Origin: Trichobilharzia szidati
Lineage: Eukaryota > Platyhelminthes > Trematoda > Strigeidida > Schistosomatidae
Length of the DNA: 64,000 bases
Direction of reading: 5' to 3'
NCBI GenBank assembly: GCA_944472155.2
Contig: OX235271.1
Location: forward strand, 106,405,256-106,469,255
Numbering within the stretch: position 1 is the first letter of the stretch; each line of letters starts with the position of its first letter. The translations under genes were made by a program, and so were the position numbers. Below the pieces are notes generated by a model, which saw nothing but the letters and a program-made list of their open reading frames with translations, was not told where the DNA came from and ran no database searches. Shown piece by piece: positions 34,336 to 46,001 of the stretch.

Positions 34336-35439
34336 TAGAGTTCAACAAAAGATTCAAGTATCCTAGTACGGGAAAAATAGTTTTCAGATGAGTGGAAGGG
34401 ATTTTATGTCTCCAGACAAAGAGGCTAAGAAGTTCAAACGTCATCCCACCACCCTGTGGAAGTGATGCTTTCATTCTGTTATATTTTATGTTAAATAGGC
34501 GTTGATCTCCACAGTCCTTCTACCACTTCTAGAACAATTTTGACTGGTCTTCACGGGCGCTGCTAGAATTAACCTGCCCTACAATCCCCAAACTTGAAGA
34601 GACATTTTTAGGAAAAATAAACACACGTGAAACTCATGCATTTACTTCTTAGAAATAAGTAGATTAGCAAGAAAGTAGACAAAATATTAAATTTTTTTCA
34701 CGTTTACGAAAATACATAATGAAAATAAAGATGAGTGAAATCAGAGGTTAAATTTATGCCGCATTGATTTAGTTAGTTTTCAGTATTAAGTAGTGAATGA
34801 GTACATTAATAAGATTAAACAGTCAACCCATGAGTAAATAAGGATACATCAGATCATTAAAATAATTATGTGTAGTCAGTTATTACTAAAATAAGCAAAT
34901 GTCAGTTTTAAAAGAGAACCAACTCGTTGTCTACTCACATGCATTAAACTGTGCGATGATCGTGAATAGTATTCAAGACACAAAGTCAGATTTAAAAATT
35001 GTTTATTCACAATCTGAGTGGAAACAATACTTATCATACCACAGGGACAACATTCATTTATTCAGCTAACAACTTTTTAGAACACTTTTCTTTTTCAAGA
35101 CTAACTTGTCTCCATAAATCTGCACTTTTCTTCAAAGTTCTAGAGAAAAAAAGAAGAATAAAATTAAGGCAAAGTAGGTGTTATTTCATTGTGGGATATG
35201 ACGACAGTACATACTTAAACTGGAAGATAAGAAAGTAGCGTTATTTTGTGAATAATGGTTTTGAAATGCAACTTGTATCTGGAGACGTCGCATTCTTAAG
35301 TGATGAAGTAAACTCTCTAATACAAACATGAATCATATCTCATAGGTTAGACAAATGAAGGAAAAATATACTAGTCAGCCTCCTAAGAAGGAAATAGAGT
35401 ACGGCTTTCACATATGTCAGTTTTTTCTGAAAATGCGCT
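34336..35439. other. Non-coding, nothing recognised
   Basis: AT-rich. The 79-codon ORF at 34999-35238 has no motif and I regard it as chance. Confidence 0.4.
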
Positions 35440-35451
35440 AGATGCATCGAT

Positions 35452-35685
35452 TTTTTTGTATTCCTTTACGTCCCCAGTGGGACATAGGGCTTCAAGCTAG
35501 AGGTTTGTAGTTTCGGTAGCAATGGTGTTTATTTTTACGGGATGGGGTTGCTAACCTCACGCCCAACCTCCGCTCTTTTCCAGTCTTATTACTAACTTAG
35601 CGAGGTAAAGGAGTGCGTCGGCCGGGGATTGAACCCCCGACCACAAGCGCGGTTGGTGAGCATTCTACCGCTGTGCCACCGACGC
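35452..35685 (-). repeat. tRNA-headed, RTE-bodied SINE with 12-bp target duplication
   Basis: It is flanked by AGATGCATCGAT at 35440-35451 and 35686-35697. On the minus strand the head has GGTGGCACAGCGG and GGGTTCAATCCCC (pol III boxes). The body contains GGCGTGAGGTTAGCAACCCC, which matches the 5' leader of the RTE element at 60.4 kb. The end contains TAGCTTGAAGCCCTATGTCC, which matches the RTE 3' end at 57.45 kb. The exact duplication marks a retrotransposed insertion. Confidence 0.85.
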
Positions 35686-35697
35686 AGATGCATCGAT

Positions 35698-36985
35698 AAA
35701 TTTGATTAATGTTATACTTTATCAAGGTGTGAATAATCTATATGAGTCATTCGGTTAAGGTAAATGGGGATCTTCACGTACAGGTAGAATAAACTTTAAA
35801 CAAATGCGTATTTCCCCTCTTGTTACAGATGCATATAGTGTTTCAAATTCTGACTTTCAATATTAAATTCAGTGATTTTAACCGTTGTTTTTTTTATTGC
35901 GTTTCCTGTCGCATCAACATCTTAAGTCTAGAATTAAACACTTTTCATTTCTGCTAGCCTTAAGAATTATATTGCATATTTTTATGTTGTCTTTCTAGAA
36001 TTTTTATCACTTTTTGAAACAATTTTTCATCATTGTCACAACACTTGATAATTATGTCTGGCTAACACATATCTGTATTCTTTATCGATTATCCTTGTGC
36101 TCCGAAATGAGTAGGCGTGAATGCCGGCTATACAGCTATCGGGTCTTAACAAAATTTATGAATCCAGTTAATACCTGAAGCGATAAATAAGTTAAGATGT
36201 AAGCGAATTAGAATTCTGATGTTAATCAATGTGTTTGTGCAATTATTTCGAATCAAAGCTACCAGGATCAACTAACTGTGCCCCTTGTAACCGTCTTTTG
36301 ATTTTGTTAATTCTTACAATTTCTAGGTAATTCTATTAACTTGTTTGTATTTTACATAATTCTTCTGAGTCATCCTATTCTTCCTAGTCATCACTGCTAT
36401 TTTACAAATTTCTTGATTATGTAATAACTTGTTGCTAACTCCTACAAATTAAGTGATCTTGAATTCCGTAATTAATTTTCACCCCCCGCCTTTTAAACTT
36501 AGATATCTTGTTACTAACATCTGTTAGTTATTTCTTTTGATCACCTTTAACCTCTTGATTTCACCCTCGCATATACCTAAAACTGATTACCTAAAATAAC
36601 CACTTGAATGGTAAAAAATTTTGATGTAAAAAACTATTTATTAGTGTAGAGCTGATGATGAGGAACTAATTGAAAAGGAATATATTTGTTCGCTCAATCT
36701 GTTGCATTTTCTAAAGATTCAGTAATCAACCTTTTCTTCTACTACTTATCTACATCATCTTTTTAGAATTGTCACACCTTATTGCATAATTGTATGTTAA
36801 TGCATGCATTTGTGACTGCCTGAGTTTTTTTCATTAAACTAGCCATCTTTCTGAGGTTAATCATCTTAAAATTATCTAAATTTCTGTTCCAATATCTTGA
36901 CTGGCCATATCTACTGGATGAATCTGTATAACTGGCAACACAGTCACTACATAGTATCTTGCAGATTAAATTGTTAAAAAGACGG
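35698..36985. other. Non-coding, nothing recognised
   Basis: AT-rich. One PLE-like scrap (ctgatgatgaggaactaatt, near 36655) recurs in reverse at about 46250. No gene seen. Confidence 0.4.
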
Positions 36986-36989
36986 TTAT

Positions 36990-37645
36990 AGCGAAGAAAA
37001 TTTTCTTTTCGACGAATTCATCAACTAGGCTGTACATTCGTGTATTTATAAGTAAATGGGTGAGAAAGTTTCAGAACTATTTCAGGTCAAAGGTCAAATT
37101 AATACAATTACAAGGCGTAATAAGGTCATAGTTACTGAAATACTTGACTGTTTGTACAAATTATGGATTAAGGACGTAGTAGTAACAAATAAGTGAAACA
37201 CAGTGAGATCACGGTATCTAGGACTAGCTGAGGCACTGGCGATTCAAACACTCAAATCCACACTATGTGTTCAAAAGAAATACGTTCAGTCGTTGTCCCT
37301 ACCTTGGCCATCATGAAAAGTCAGTCCCACCAATAACTATTACCTTTCTTATCCAACCCTCGTGTTTATTTCTGTTATTTTTACATTTTTAATTCCTATC
37401 TGTATTACTGAGTTTGGTTGATGTTTATATTTTTATACATATCCGAACTTTCTAACTATTTTGTTATTACTACGCCCTTAATCCATAATTTGTACAAACA
37501 GTCAAGTATTTCAGTAATTATGACCTTATTATGTCTTTAATACACTTTGACTGGAAATAGTTGTGGAACTTTCTCACCCATTTACCTATAAATACACGAA
37601 TGTACAGCCTGGTTGATAACTTTGTCGGAAAGATTAAACTGTGTC
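36990..37645. mobile_element. Inverted pair of PLE 3' ends
   Basis: A minus-orientation arm (36990-37200) and a plus-orientation arm (37205-37645) share the PLE tail. In each, the outer end carries the block TACACGAATGTACAGCCT and then TTTC-TTTTCGACGAA or its equivalent. The plus arm begins with the C-terminal coding end of a PLE (EALAIQTLKSTLCVQKKYV), which also occurs at 61.4 kb. The arms differ in length and sequence, so this is an old foldback. Confidence 0.7.
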
Positions 37646-37688
37646 TAATGGAGATATGCAAGTGACAAGCAACAAGTTGGCACAAGAA

Positions 37689-38275
37689 ACATCAAAGACA
37701 GGACTTCATTACTCTCAAGTCTGTGTGGAGGTCAACAGCACTCAACATGAAAAATAAGATGCGGACTTTCAACTCCAATGTGAAGTCAGTGCTACTATAC
37801 GGATCAGAGACTTCCACTGTGCGTCACGAAGGCCACTTCGAACAAACTACAGACCTTCATCAACAACTGTCTTCGCTCAATACTACTCACGATCAGACGG
37901 CCAGGAAAGATCAGCAACAGGGATCTCTGGTAGCGAACCAATCCAGCAGGAACCAATTGTGCAACAAATAAACAGGAAAAAATGGAGGTGGATTGGCCAT
38001 ACTCTGAGGAAACCATCAAGTGACATCACACGCCAGGTCATCGCTCGACTGGAACCCGAATGGTAAGCGGCGAGTTGGTCGTCAGTGCGAGAGTGACATG
38101 GAGGTCTTGTGAAGAGGAGATAAAAGCATGTGGGCAGAGGTGGAACCAGGTGAAAACGTTGGCAGCGAGCCGAACGCAATGGAGACGTGCAGCTGAAGCT
38201 CTATGTTCCTCTAGGAACTAAAGGAAACAATACCACTACTACTACTAATAATAACAATAATAATAATGGAGTTAT
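37689..38275 (+). mobile_element. RTE-like LINE 3' fragment
   Basis: Plus-strand text runs from [20 protein letters not shown] through LLYGSETSTV to [16 protein letters not shown] sequence, then [14 protein letters not shown] and the tail AGCTCTATGTTCCTCTAGG with an ACT/AAT microsatellite. It lacks the endonuclease and catalytic RT core (5'-truncated) and has frameshifts. It abuts the PLE pair on its left. Confidence 0.8.
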
Positions 38276-40049
38276 ATAAAGTTATGTGAAGGTCTTCATA
38301 AGATTAGGAGTAACAAACTATGGTCGAAACGTCAACAGTGAATGATACTATATCACTACTTTTTTTATCAAGTAAAATTAAAAATCCATCTCTTTAATCA
38401 ATACAGACAGTTAAAAAAGAGAATATATCCACAGTTTCATGATCATAACTTCTTAAAATTTAACATGAGTGAATGTGTCAATTAAAAGTAAATGTAAGAG
38501 ACAGAATTTACGAGAGATGATTTGATTCCTAATACACTTCATCTTTACTGTTATTATTAAAGATTAAAAGTAACTGTCTGACCAAAAACTTATCATTAAT
38601 TATACAGAGATAAGCTTAATGTACTAGGTAAAACAACACAATATTTCACCTTGAAACTCAGGAATATAGTTTTTTAAAGAACAATAAATACGATGAGACG
38701 ATACAAAGTTTATGATAAGATTAAGGAGGTCATAAAACACAATTTTGTTTACATTTGCTAATAATAAGGCGGGGGCTATTCACATATATAAGATTATAGA
38801 AATTCAAAGCTTAGGTGTTACGAATTTCCTGGAATAACCTGAGCGTTGAGCCAGATTGAATCATTAAAAAAATTACTTCAAATAATTCCAGTGTGTTTAA
38901 AAAAATCAAAACAGAAAAATCTTGTTTTTGACTTTTTTTAAAATACGCTGGATTTATATATTAAGCAATATTTATAATATTTACATGTGTAGTTACGAAT
39001 TCTTCCGTAAACTTTAAAGTTAAACTGACTTCCTGTGAATGTTTCCAATGATCTTTTTAGTAAGGAGAGATTTCAATCCACACATATAATAGACTTTAAT
39101 GAATGGAAAAATAATTCGATATGCAGCTACCTCTTACCAAAGAATAAGTTCGTCTTCTTAAATTTTGCCTTCTGTATAACTGAGTATTGTTCATGTTTAG
39201 AGATATGTAAGTTGTATTATCCGGAGTTCACAAGATCAACAAAGCCTACTATCAGAGATTTTAGGTAATTATGTTTTAAAATCAATCACACTGGTACATC
39301 TGTATTCATAAGTTATATTCACCTTGATAGCACTATTATGTGTCTTCATATGGGTTGTCGTTTCTGCTTTCACTTTGAGGCATTTTGCAACCCATATGTA
39401 TTAATTTCACTTCTGTTTTTCCATTATATAGCTTCCTGCTTGATTGGTGTGCAGAATATGAAATGTAGCGACTGAAACTACTATACAATAATACAGGTGT
39501 GATGTTCAGAATATTTGGGCTATTCTAATGACCAATAATCCAGTCATGAATGAGAATTCATGAAAAGGATTTTGAATTGTATATTGTAACGCCTGTGAAA
39601 CTGATATGTACACCTTATAGTTATGATGAAAACTTATTTTCTTCTCTTATGTAAGGGACATGTGAATTTAGTGAAGGAATTATAGAAAAATTTAAAAGAA
39701 CGGAACATAAACAATAAACCTGTGCTTTTAATCTGCTCGCTTAAAATCTACACATCTTGTCTGAATTTCGGATTTCGTGTTCTATCTACTGTAATCCATA
39801 GTGTATCTGAACTGGTTGGTTGTTCAGTGTCTCTGCTTTTCTCTCTTAAAGGCGAAGCTGTACTTCAAACTCTAAGCACTCCTACAATACCATTGAAGTT
39901 ACTATCTACCTAAGAGATTTCATCCTTGTTTATAATAATAATAATATTCAGTATGACATCAAGCCACACAGCCTGATCTGTGAAGTGAATTCGGATAAAC
40001 TTATCTCAATCTTCAAGTATTAGTTTTGTAGGGATTTTGTTTGATTGCA
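38276..40049. other. Non-coding, nothing recognised
   Basis: AT-rich. A GGTCGAAACGTCAACAG block near 38330 resembles the PLE-end motif CGAAACGTC. The 77-codon ORF at 39035-39268 has no support. Confidence 0.4.
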
Positions 40050-40111
40050 TGGAGGATTTCATCATGAGCTGACATCAGTTAGAGAATCACTGGAAAATCT
40101 GGGAGTAATGG

Positions 40112-40144
40112 ACAGTTGTTTCGTCCCAGTTTGGGACTCTTCAG
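40112..40144 (-). ncRNA. Hammerhead-ribozyme-like core (left SINE copy)
   Basis: On the minus strand it reads CTGAAGA (fits the CUGANGA core), then GTCCC-AAACT-GGGAC (a 5-bp helix II), then GAAAC. After it comes an ACTGTCC stretch. Helices I and III could not be confirmed by eye, so catalytic activity is uncertain. Confidence 0.5.
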
Positions 40145-40270
40145 TAGTACGTACCCACCGGGGTTCGAACCCAGGACCTTCTGGTTAAAAGGCGAGCTCG
40201 TAGACCATTGAGCCACTGGGACCCTTGTAACCAGAAGGTCCTGGGTTCGCATCCCGGTTGGTGCGCACTA

Positions 40271-40303
40271 CTGAAGAGTCCCAAAATAGGACGAAACAAC
40301 TGT
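40271..40303 (+). ncRNA. Hammerhead-ribozyme-like core (right SINE copy)
   Basis: It reads CTGAAGA, GTCC with a short loop, GGAC, then GAAAC and AACTGTCC. Both core segments match the hammerhead consensus and helix II is intact with four pairs. As in the left copy, the other helices are not verified. Confidence 0.5.
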
Positions 40304-41060
40304 CCATTACTCCCAGGTTTTCCAGTGATTCTCTAACTGATGTCAGCTCATGATGATATGCTTCATATTACCTCAATCTATTTTGAATAACCTAAAAATA
40401 TGACTCACACTATTGTATTACTTATAATCAGATATAAGTAGTATACCAGTAAACGAATTCAGAAAAGTAACAATATGTTTTGCGCAGAGGAATAAAGCAA
40501 TCAGAGAAGAGAACTATGTGAAGAACAAGCTTTCGAATATGATGATATTCGACCAATTTGCAAATGATGTGCAAATAAAGACGTAGAGACAAGGTATGCC
40601 AAATTTATGTACCTACACTGCATTTGTCCTAATAAACATTCCCTTCAAGCCTCATCGGTCTTTTCTCTTTTTTACAATAATTTAAGTCACTTGATACAAC
40701 TACAGATCAGTAATCACGTACACGACTATCAAATAAGATTTTCAGTAGTTATTTGATATGGTAAGAAGTTGATTGATAAACAAATCAACCCAAAGTTACT
40801 GAAAGAAAGATATTTTAAAACAGAGTTTTAATCATAATTGTTTTCCATTAAGACTGAGAGCTATTGTCTGCTGTTCCTCTCCCTTTCGGAGTAAGTACTG
40901 TTACACAAAACGTTCATACTAAATGCAGGGTGAATTGCAACGTTTCAAACTGAGTACATATTCTATTCCTTGATAAACAACCATGATTGTCATTGTAATA
41001 TCAAGGTATTACGCCAAAAAATATTTTACAAAATAAATAATAGAATTAAATATCACTCAC

Positions 41061-44000
41061 CTGAAAACATCCATAAAGGCTATTCCAATCGGTTTAACAC
41101 GATATGGAAGATTGTATTTTTCACATAAGGCTTTTACATATGGTCTTACTTTGTAATAATTATGTCTTGGCATAGTTGGAAATAGACTGAAAGAGAAGAA
41201 AAATAATGTATGTAAAGCATGAAAGAAGTAAGCATCGATTTCACAGAAGTACGTGTGGAATTGTAACACTGAGAGAATATATACTAATCCAATGCAGTTT
41301 AATTGGTAAACTGTACTGCACTCACTCTTTATACCCATAAGCAATAGGTAGAAGATTTTGTTGTGAATGTCTTGATATGAATCTGTGAGGTATACTTGTA
41401 AACCTATGGAAATCAATAAATCATTGCTGATTAATACCCAAGTCAACTATTGACATTAGGCTGCACTAGTATACAACTATCCGATTATATAAAACGGATA
41501 AGTTAAGTTGGTTATTTACCAATTCGCTTCAAACATTTATTTGTCAAATAGGGTGATTCAAGTTTATATTCATGTTGTTATTGTTGAGGTCACGGCATAT
41601 CAGACATTGTCGCGACTCGTTATTGATTTTTGAACACCATAACTAACAACTGTTTATTTACCCTAATTTATTATTATTTATTTTATTCCTTTGCTTTCCC
41701 AATGGAACATATGGCTTCAAGCTAGAGCTTTGAAGTTTCGGTAGCAGTGGTCTCATTTTTACGACTGGGTGAGATTTTCAGTCTCATGCCCAACTTTCCT
41801 TCTTTGCCGGGATTATTATTAGCCAAGAAAGTGCGCCAGCCAGGGATCGAACCCCGGACCACCTGAGTGGCTGGCGAGAATTTTACCTCTGCGCCACCAA
41901 CGCATTTGCCCTAATTAGTGAGTGAAAAACGCATAACTATGTCCGAATAATGAGTTACTACTTGGCAAATATTAGGTAGGATAAATGTAAAACTGATAGT
42001 CTAATGAAAACCGAGCGGACATCTAAACTTCTTGTAATCGTTTTGTCGAACGTTTTCTTCTTGGTATTGAAGATATTATATTATAACACACGGATGAAAG
42101 TAACTCATATAGACGAATTCATGCATGGTTCGGACAGCGAAAAAAGGATACCATGTTATATACGGTGTATCCATCATTACGAATAGAACATGATACTCAG
42201 AGTAAACCTTAACGCATAGGTGGACACACCGAAACAGACAGGAGTAATCACTGTTTGTATTTGAGAGTAGGAGGACATTTAGCGAAATAGTGTCTGTCTG
42301 AATTCAACATAGAACTTGGCACCGAAAAGCAGCAGTTCGAGTTGCCACGTTCCAAATAGCACACAAAGGTAGACAAGAAGATGGGTGAAGAGAATCAATA
42401 GAGTTTTGACAAGTATAAGAGTGAAACAGAATGAGTAATGGTAGAAAGGAATATGAAAGATTACAGAGACTGAATACATCTGCGCCACTGATAACGATTT
42501 TGAGCCATGTCACCTATTGTCTCCAGCCATTGATTCTTAGAGTCCCGAAGGTCCCAACCCGGAAGTCTGCATCTCCCTACCTGACTCAGTTTAAATGTCT
42601 AGGATTTCATGCATTGGTGCTATGTTTTTGTTTGGCCACCGCCTACTTTTTTCCAGCCTGCACCTATATCATCTGGTAATGCCCGTTGGGGTAGGCTATG
42701 GCTAGGCATGTGCAGCACGTGACCTAGCTATCTCAATCTATGTAACTTTATAGTCTCTTCGACTGATTTTCCCTCTTTTCCCAACACTCTACGCCTAACG
42801 TCAATATTACTTACCTTATCATGCCACCTAACGTGAGAAAGAGATCGTAGACATATATGATCAAAAACAGTCAACCTTTTCATGTCTTCAACTCGTATTG
42901 GCCATGTTTCAGAGCCGTAGAGAATGACGGAGCGAACTGCTGAGCAGTACACACGTCCCTTGGTTGATAGCCGGATGTCATGCCTACGCCAGAGATGGTG
43001 TAAGTTAGTGAAAGCAGCTCGAGCTTTTTGGATCCGTGCTGAGATTTCGTCACCAATCAATCCGTTGGTGCTGATACAACTTCCCAAATAGGTGAAGTGG
43101 TCAACATGTTCTGTCACTTCACTCCCTATCACTAAACTAGGAGTTGACGTAGTCCAGTCCTGTAGCAGCATCTTACATTTTACAGGGGCAAATCGCATGT
43201 CAAACATACGAAGATTGTTGCTCAAGGTGTTCAGAAGACTCTGCATTTTGTCAGCAACCTCCCCATAACAGGACTATGTCATCTGCGTATTCTAAGTTCA
43301 TAAGACTATTCCCTGGTAACAAGTCGATTCGTAAATCGTAAAGTTCAGTTAAGGATACTTCCATTAGCATATCTATGATGAAGCTAAACAGAAATGGGGA
43401 AAGTGGGAGACAAATGAACCCTTATAAGTGTAGGTGTAGTAGTCATTATGATTTTATACATAACTGAGGTCGAAATCATTCGGAAATTAAGCCTACCTAT
43501 TGTGCATGCATAAACGATCTGTCGTCATCCATTAATTAGAACTTGTTGATAGTGTATACTGCACCGCAGTAATATGTAGGAACATTAAAATGGTGGGTCA
43601 TAAATAAGGGGAAATGGGTCTCCTGGATTAAACTATGAGTACCCATGAAATAATATAAAATATATTGTCCCTATTAACCCACTATCGTAGTCCTTGTACT
43701 ACTAATAGTGATTTACCTGCTTATTTATTATTTTTCCTTTATTATCGTTCTTTCTCTAAGTTCCCGCCCTGTTGTTTTATTTTAATTGATCTGCCCTTAC
43801 CTTATCTCTATACAAATAGATCTCACAGGTATGGGCTTAGATATTTTGGATAAACCTAGTTTATCAATAACACTAGGCTATTTAGACCTAAAACAGTCTA
43901 TTTAAGCAGACCTATTTGTTGACCGACCATATAAAGAAGTAGAAAATAAGATGTGATATGGAAGGAATAAAATAAGAGTAATGCCTTAAATCATCTTATT

Positions 44001-45172
44001 TCATTTGATTTGATAGAAAGCGAGTAACATCAACTTGCTGAGAAAGTTAGGGTAGAAGTTATAAATAGAAGTTATGAAGATACGCCTAGGCTGTATGCGT
44101 GCGCAGATAAAACGAATCTAGAACCATTAGAAAATCATATACTAACATATTATTCCCTTATTTCCTCAACTATGATTTGCTAGTCACTTTTTCAATGGTA
44201 GTTTTATCCACTAGTTCTATTTGTACAGTGTAATGGAATGTGTAGGAAGGCCGTTGTGCTGACTAGTGAATCACTCATTCCAAGGTTGTAGTTCTTAGAC
44301 TTATCATTATCTCATCTTATTTGATTTTATAAAACTCTACTATAATATGCTTTCGTTGGGGTACCTAGCCTGTCACATGCTCTGATGGTGTCCTCGTGAC
44401 TTTTTGTTGCCACATCTACCAAGAGCGATATGATAATGCGCGACCTAATAGTTGTGTGCAAGGTTTGAAGAAGGCTGTATACCATGACCATGCGCCTCGC
44501 CCTGGCAACTTTTGGTGTTGGTGGTCCAGCGGTAGAATGCTGGCCAGTCACGCATGTGGTCCAGGATTCAGCCGACGCACTCCTAAACCTCGCTAAGTCG
44601 GTAAAGAGAGAAAGTTGGGCGTGAGGCCAGCAACCTCACCCCGTAAAGGCAGAACCGTTGCTACTGAAACTTCTAAGCTCTAGCTTGAAGCCCTAAGTTC
44701 CATTAGTAACATACAGAGATAAAATATGAAATAATAAATGCTATGGTGAATTAGTTTGGTAGTTTGACTCAATGCTTGTTCGGTAACATATTGTATATCT
44801 CAGCTTTCCTCAGTCTACAAATTAAATTTTCCAAATTTAAAGCAACAAAATTAACTTGGTTTTGGAGGAAATTTAAACTTGAGCTGATGAGAAACAATTT
44901 AAAAAAATATATATGCTGGAAATACATACTCGGATGAACTATAAACATTGAAGAATTTACAAAGGAAAGAAAACTAAAGATTCACTTCAACTTACTGATG
45001 TTCTATTTGAAAGTTTAAATGTCCTGTAAACCAATCGTTAAACATTGAATTTTCTACATTACATGTTCCATTGAGTTGTAAACGAAACCATGGTTCAGCT
45101 CGATCATAATCTACTGGCATTGATAAATGGTTTGATTGACTAACCCAGGTGAACCAATGACTCTCAATTAGT
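41061..45172 (-). CDS. Front-end fatty acid desaturase, two internal exons (partial gene)
   Basis: Exon 45172-44996 (177 nt) and exon 41186-41061 (126 nt) flank a 3809-nt intron. Borders are TTTCTAG/exon/GTAAG and CTTTCAG/exon/GTGAG, and the phases match across the intron. The joined text runs [15 protein letters not shown], then [22 protein letters not shown] and, after the junction, [14 protein letters not shown] to IAFMDVF. This is the conserved C-terminal part of FADS-type desaturases, membrane enzymes of the endoplasmic reticulum that add double bonds to acyl-CoA. The third histidine box (QIEHH) is split by the intron. The cytochrome-b5 domain, the first two histidine boxes and the last exon are not seen; the 5' exons may lie beyond the window. 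The second exon leaves two bases of a codon. Substrate position cannot be judged from this part. Confidence 0.9.
41669..41904 (-). repeat. tRNA-headed, RTE-bodied SINE in the desaturase intron
   Basis: Flanks TTTACCCTAATT (41657-41668) and TTTGCCCTAATT (41905-41916) are a near-exact target duplication. On the minus strand the head has GGTGGCGCAGAGG and GGGTTCGATCCC. The body and the tail (AGCTTGAAGCCATATGTTCC) match the other members and the RTE ends. Confidence 0.8.
42290..43430 (-). mobile_element. LINE 3' half (RT active site to 3' UTR), frameshifted
   Basis: From 43430 down, the minus strand reads [17 protein letters not shown], then [13 protein letters not shown] (catalytic pair) and, after a frameshift, the ORF 43246-42728 with [29 protein letters not shown] and [12 protein letters not shown]-terminal text and a 3' UTR follow, to about 42290, with GTTCGAGTTGCCACG as also seen near 54.6 and 55.2 kb. 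It lies in the desaturase intron on the same strand. Confidence 0.8.
43431..44513. other. Desaturase intron sequence without recognised elements
   Basis: AT-rich, no repeats shared with the rest of the window that I can see and no gene. Confidence 0.4.
44514..44720 (+). repeat. tRNA-headed, RTE-bodied SINE
   Basis: The head holds TGGTCCAGCGG and GGATTCAGCC (weakened B box). The body reads GGGCGTGAGGCCAGCAACCTC, then GCTACTGAAACTTC, matching the RTE 5' leader. The tail reads AGCTTGAAGCCCTAAGTTCC. Target duplications are not evident. Confidence 0.75.
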
Positions 45173-45404
45173 CTAGAAAGTGTCAAATATGCGTAAGAAG
45201 TATTTGCACCAATGGATAAAGTAGTAAGCATAGTATAAATAATGTTTTATTTTTGACAGAATAAGGCAGCTATGAAAACTCTAATAGGTTAATAGGTATC
45301 CGATGATTAAAATCTCATGACTTACAGAAAAGAATTATTTCTGTTTAAAATGGACAAGTGCATTAAAAAGTTGGAGTTCCCAGGAAAATGTATTATAATT
45401 ATTA

Positions 45405-45840
45405 TTCCCTTAGGTCCCGAGTAGAAGATAGGGTTTCAACTGCACATCTCCATTCCATCCTGTTTTCTGCAGTCGTCTTTAGTCCGTCCGACGACTGCCC
45501 ATAAACTATCATCTCCTTCTCACATGATCTCCTCCAGGTCACCATCGGACACCCAACTAGTAGTTTCCCAGCCTGGGGCGTGATTTCACCCAACAGTCTC
45601 TTCAGTGTGTGTCCAACCCATCATCATTTTCTTCGGCATATTTGTTAGGAAGTAGGTTCTTGATTGGTTCGTTCCCAGAGTTCTTTGTTGCTGTTGCTTT
45701 CTGGCTGGCCGTGTGATCTTCTGTATTGAGCCAGCTAGGGCAGCTGTTGATGAGAGTCTGAAGCCTGTTCGGAATGCTTTTAGTGACACGTTAAGTCTAT
45801 GAACCATAGAGAAGGACTGATTCCGGTGAAAGTTATACTT
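45405..45840 (-). mobile_element. RTE-like LINE 3' fragment
   Basis: The minus strand reads LNVSLKAFRTGFRLSSTAAL-type text, then frames carrying GEITPQAGKLLVGCPMVTW and RTTAENRMEW. It ends in CCCTATCTTCTACTCGGGACC with an AAT-rich tail. It corresponds to the last 430 nt of the intact RTE at 57.4 kb and is diverged. Confidence 0.75.
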
Positions 45841-46001
45841 AGTAATGCTTTCAGTTCAAAGTTTTCAAATGACAATGATTTGATAATTTCTTAGTGGATG
45901 TCAAAGACCCTGTTCGGAAGAATACACCTTTTATTCAGTTATCAAGACATCAGAATTTAGCAATCATATAAAATCAACAATTATTCTTCATTTGATATAC
46001 T

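Larger units (their letters stand above)
40050..40365. repeat. Head-to-head pair of hammerhead-type tRNA SINEs
   Basis: The left copy is on the minus strand (40050-40222), with A box TGGCTCAATGG and B box GGTTCGAACCC. The right copy (40223-40365, plus) starts inside the tRNA head at CCTTGTAACCAGAAGG, so it lacks the A box. Both continue through the hammerhead-like core and the shared tail ending in GATGTCAGCTCATGATG. The pair forms a near-perfect palindrome. Confidence 0.8.

Noticed and set aside
34999..35238. 79-codon plus-strand ORF.
   Set aside because: No motif, no repeat match, composition as expected of AT-rich non-coding DNA.
39035..39268. 77-codon plus-strand ORF.
   Set aside because: No motif or splice context that supports coding.
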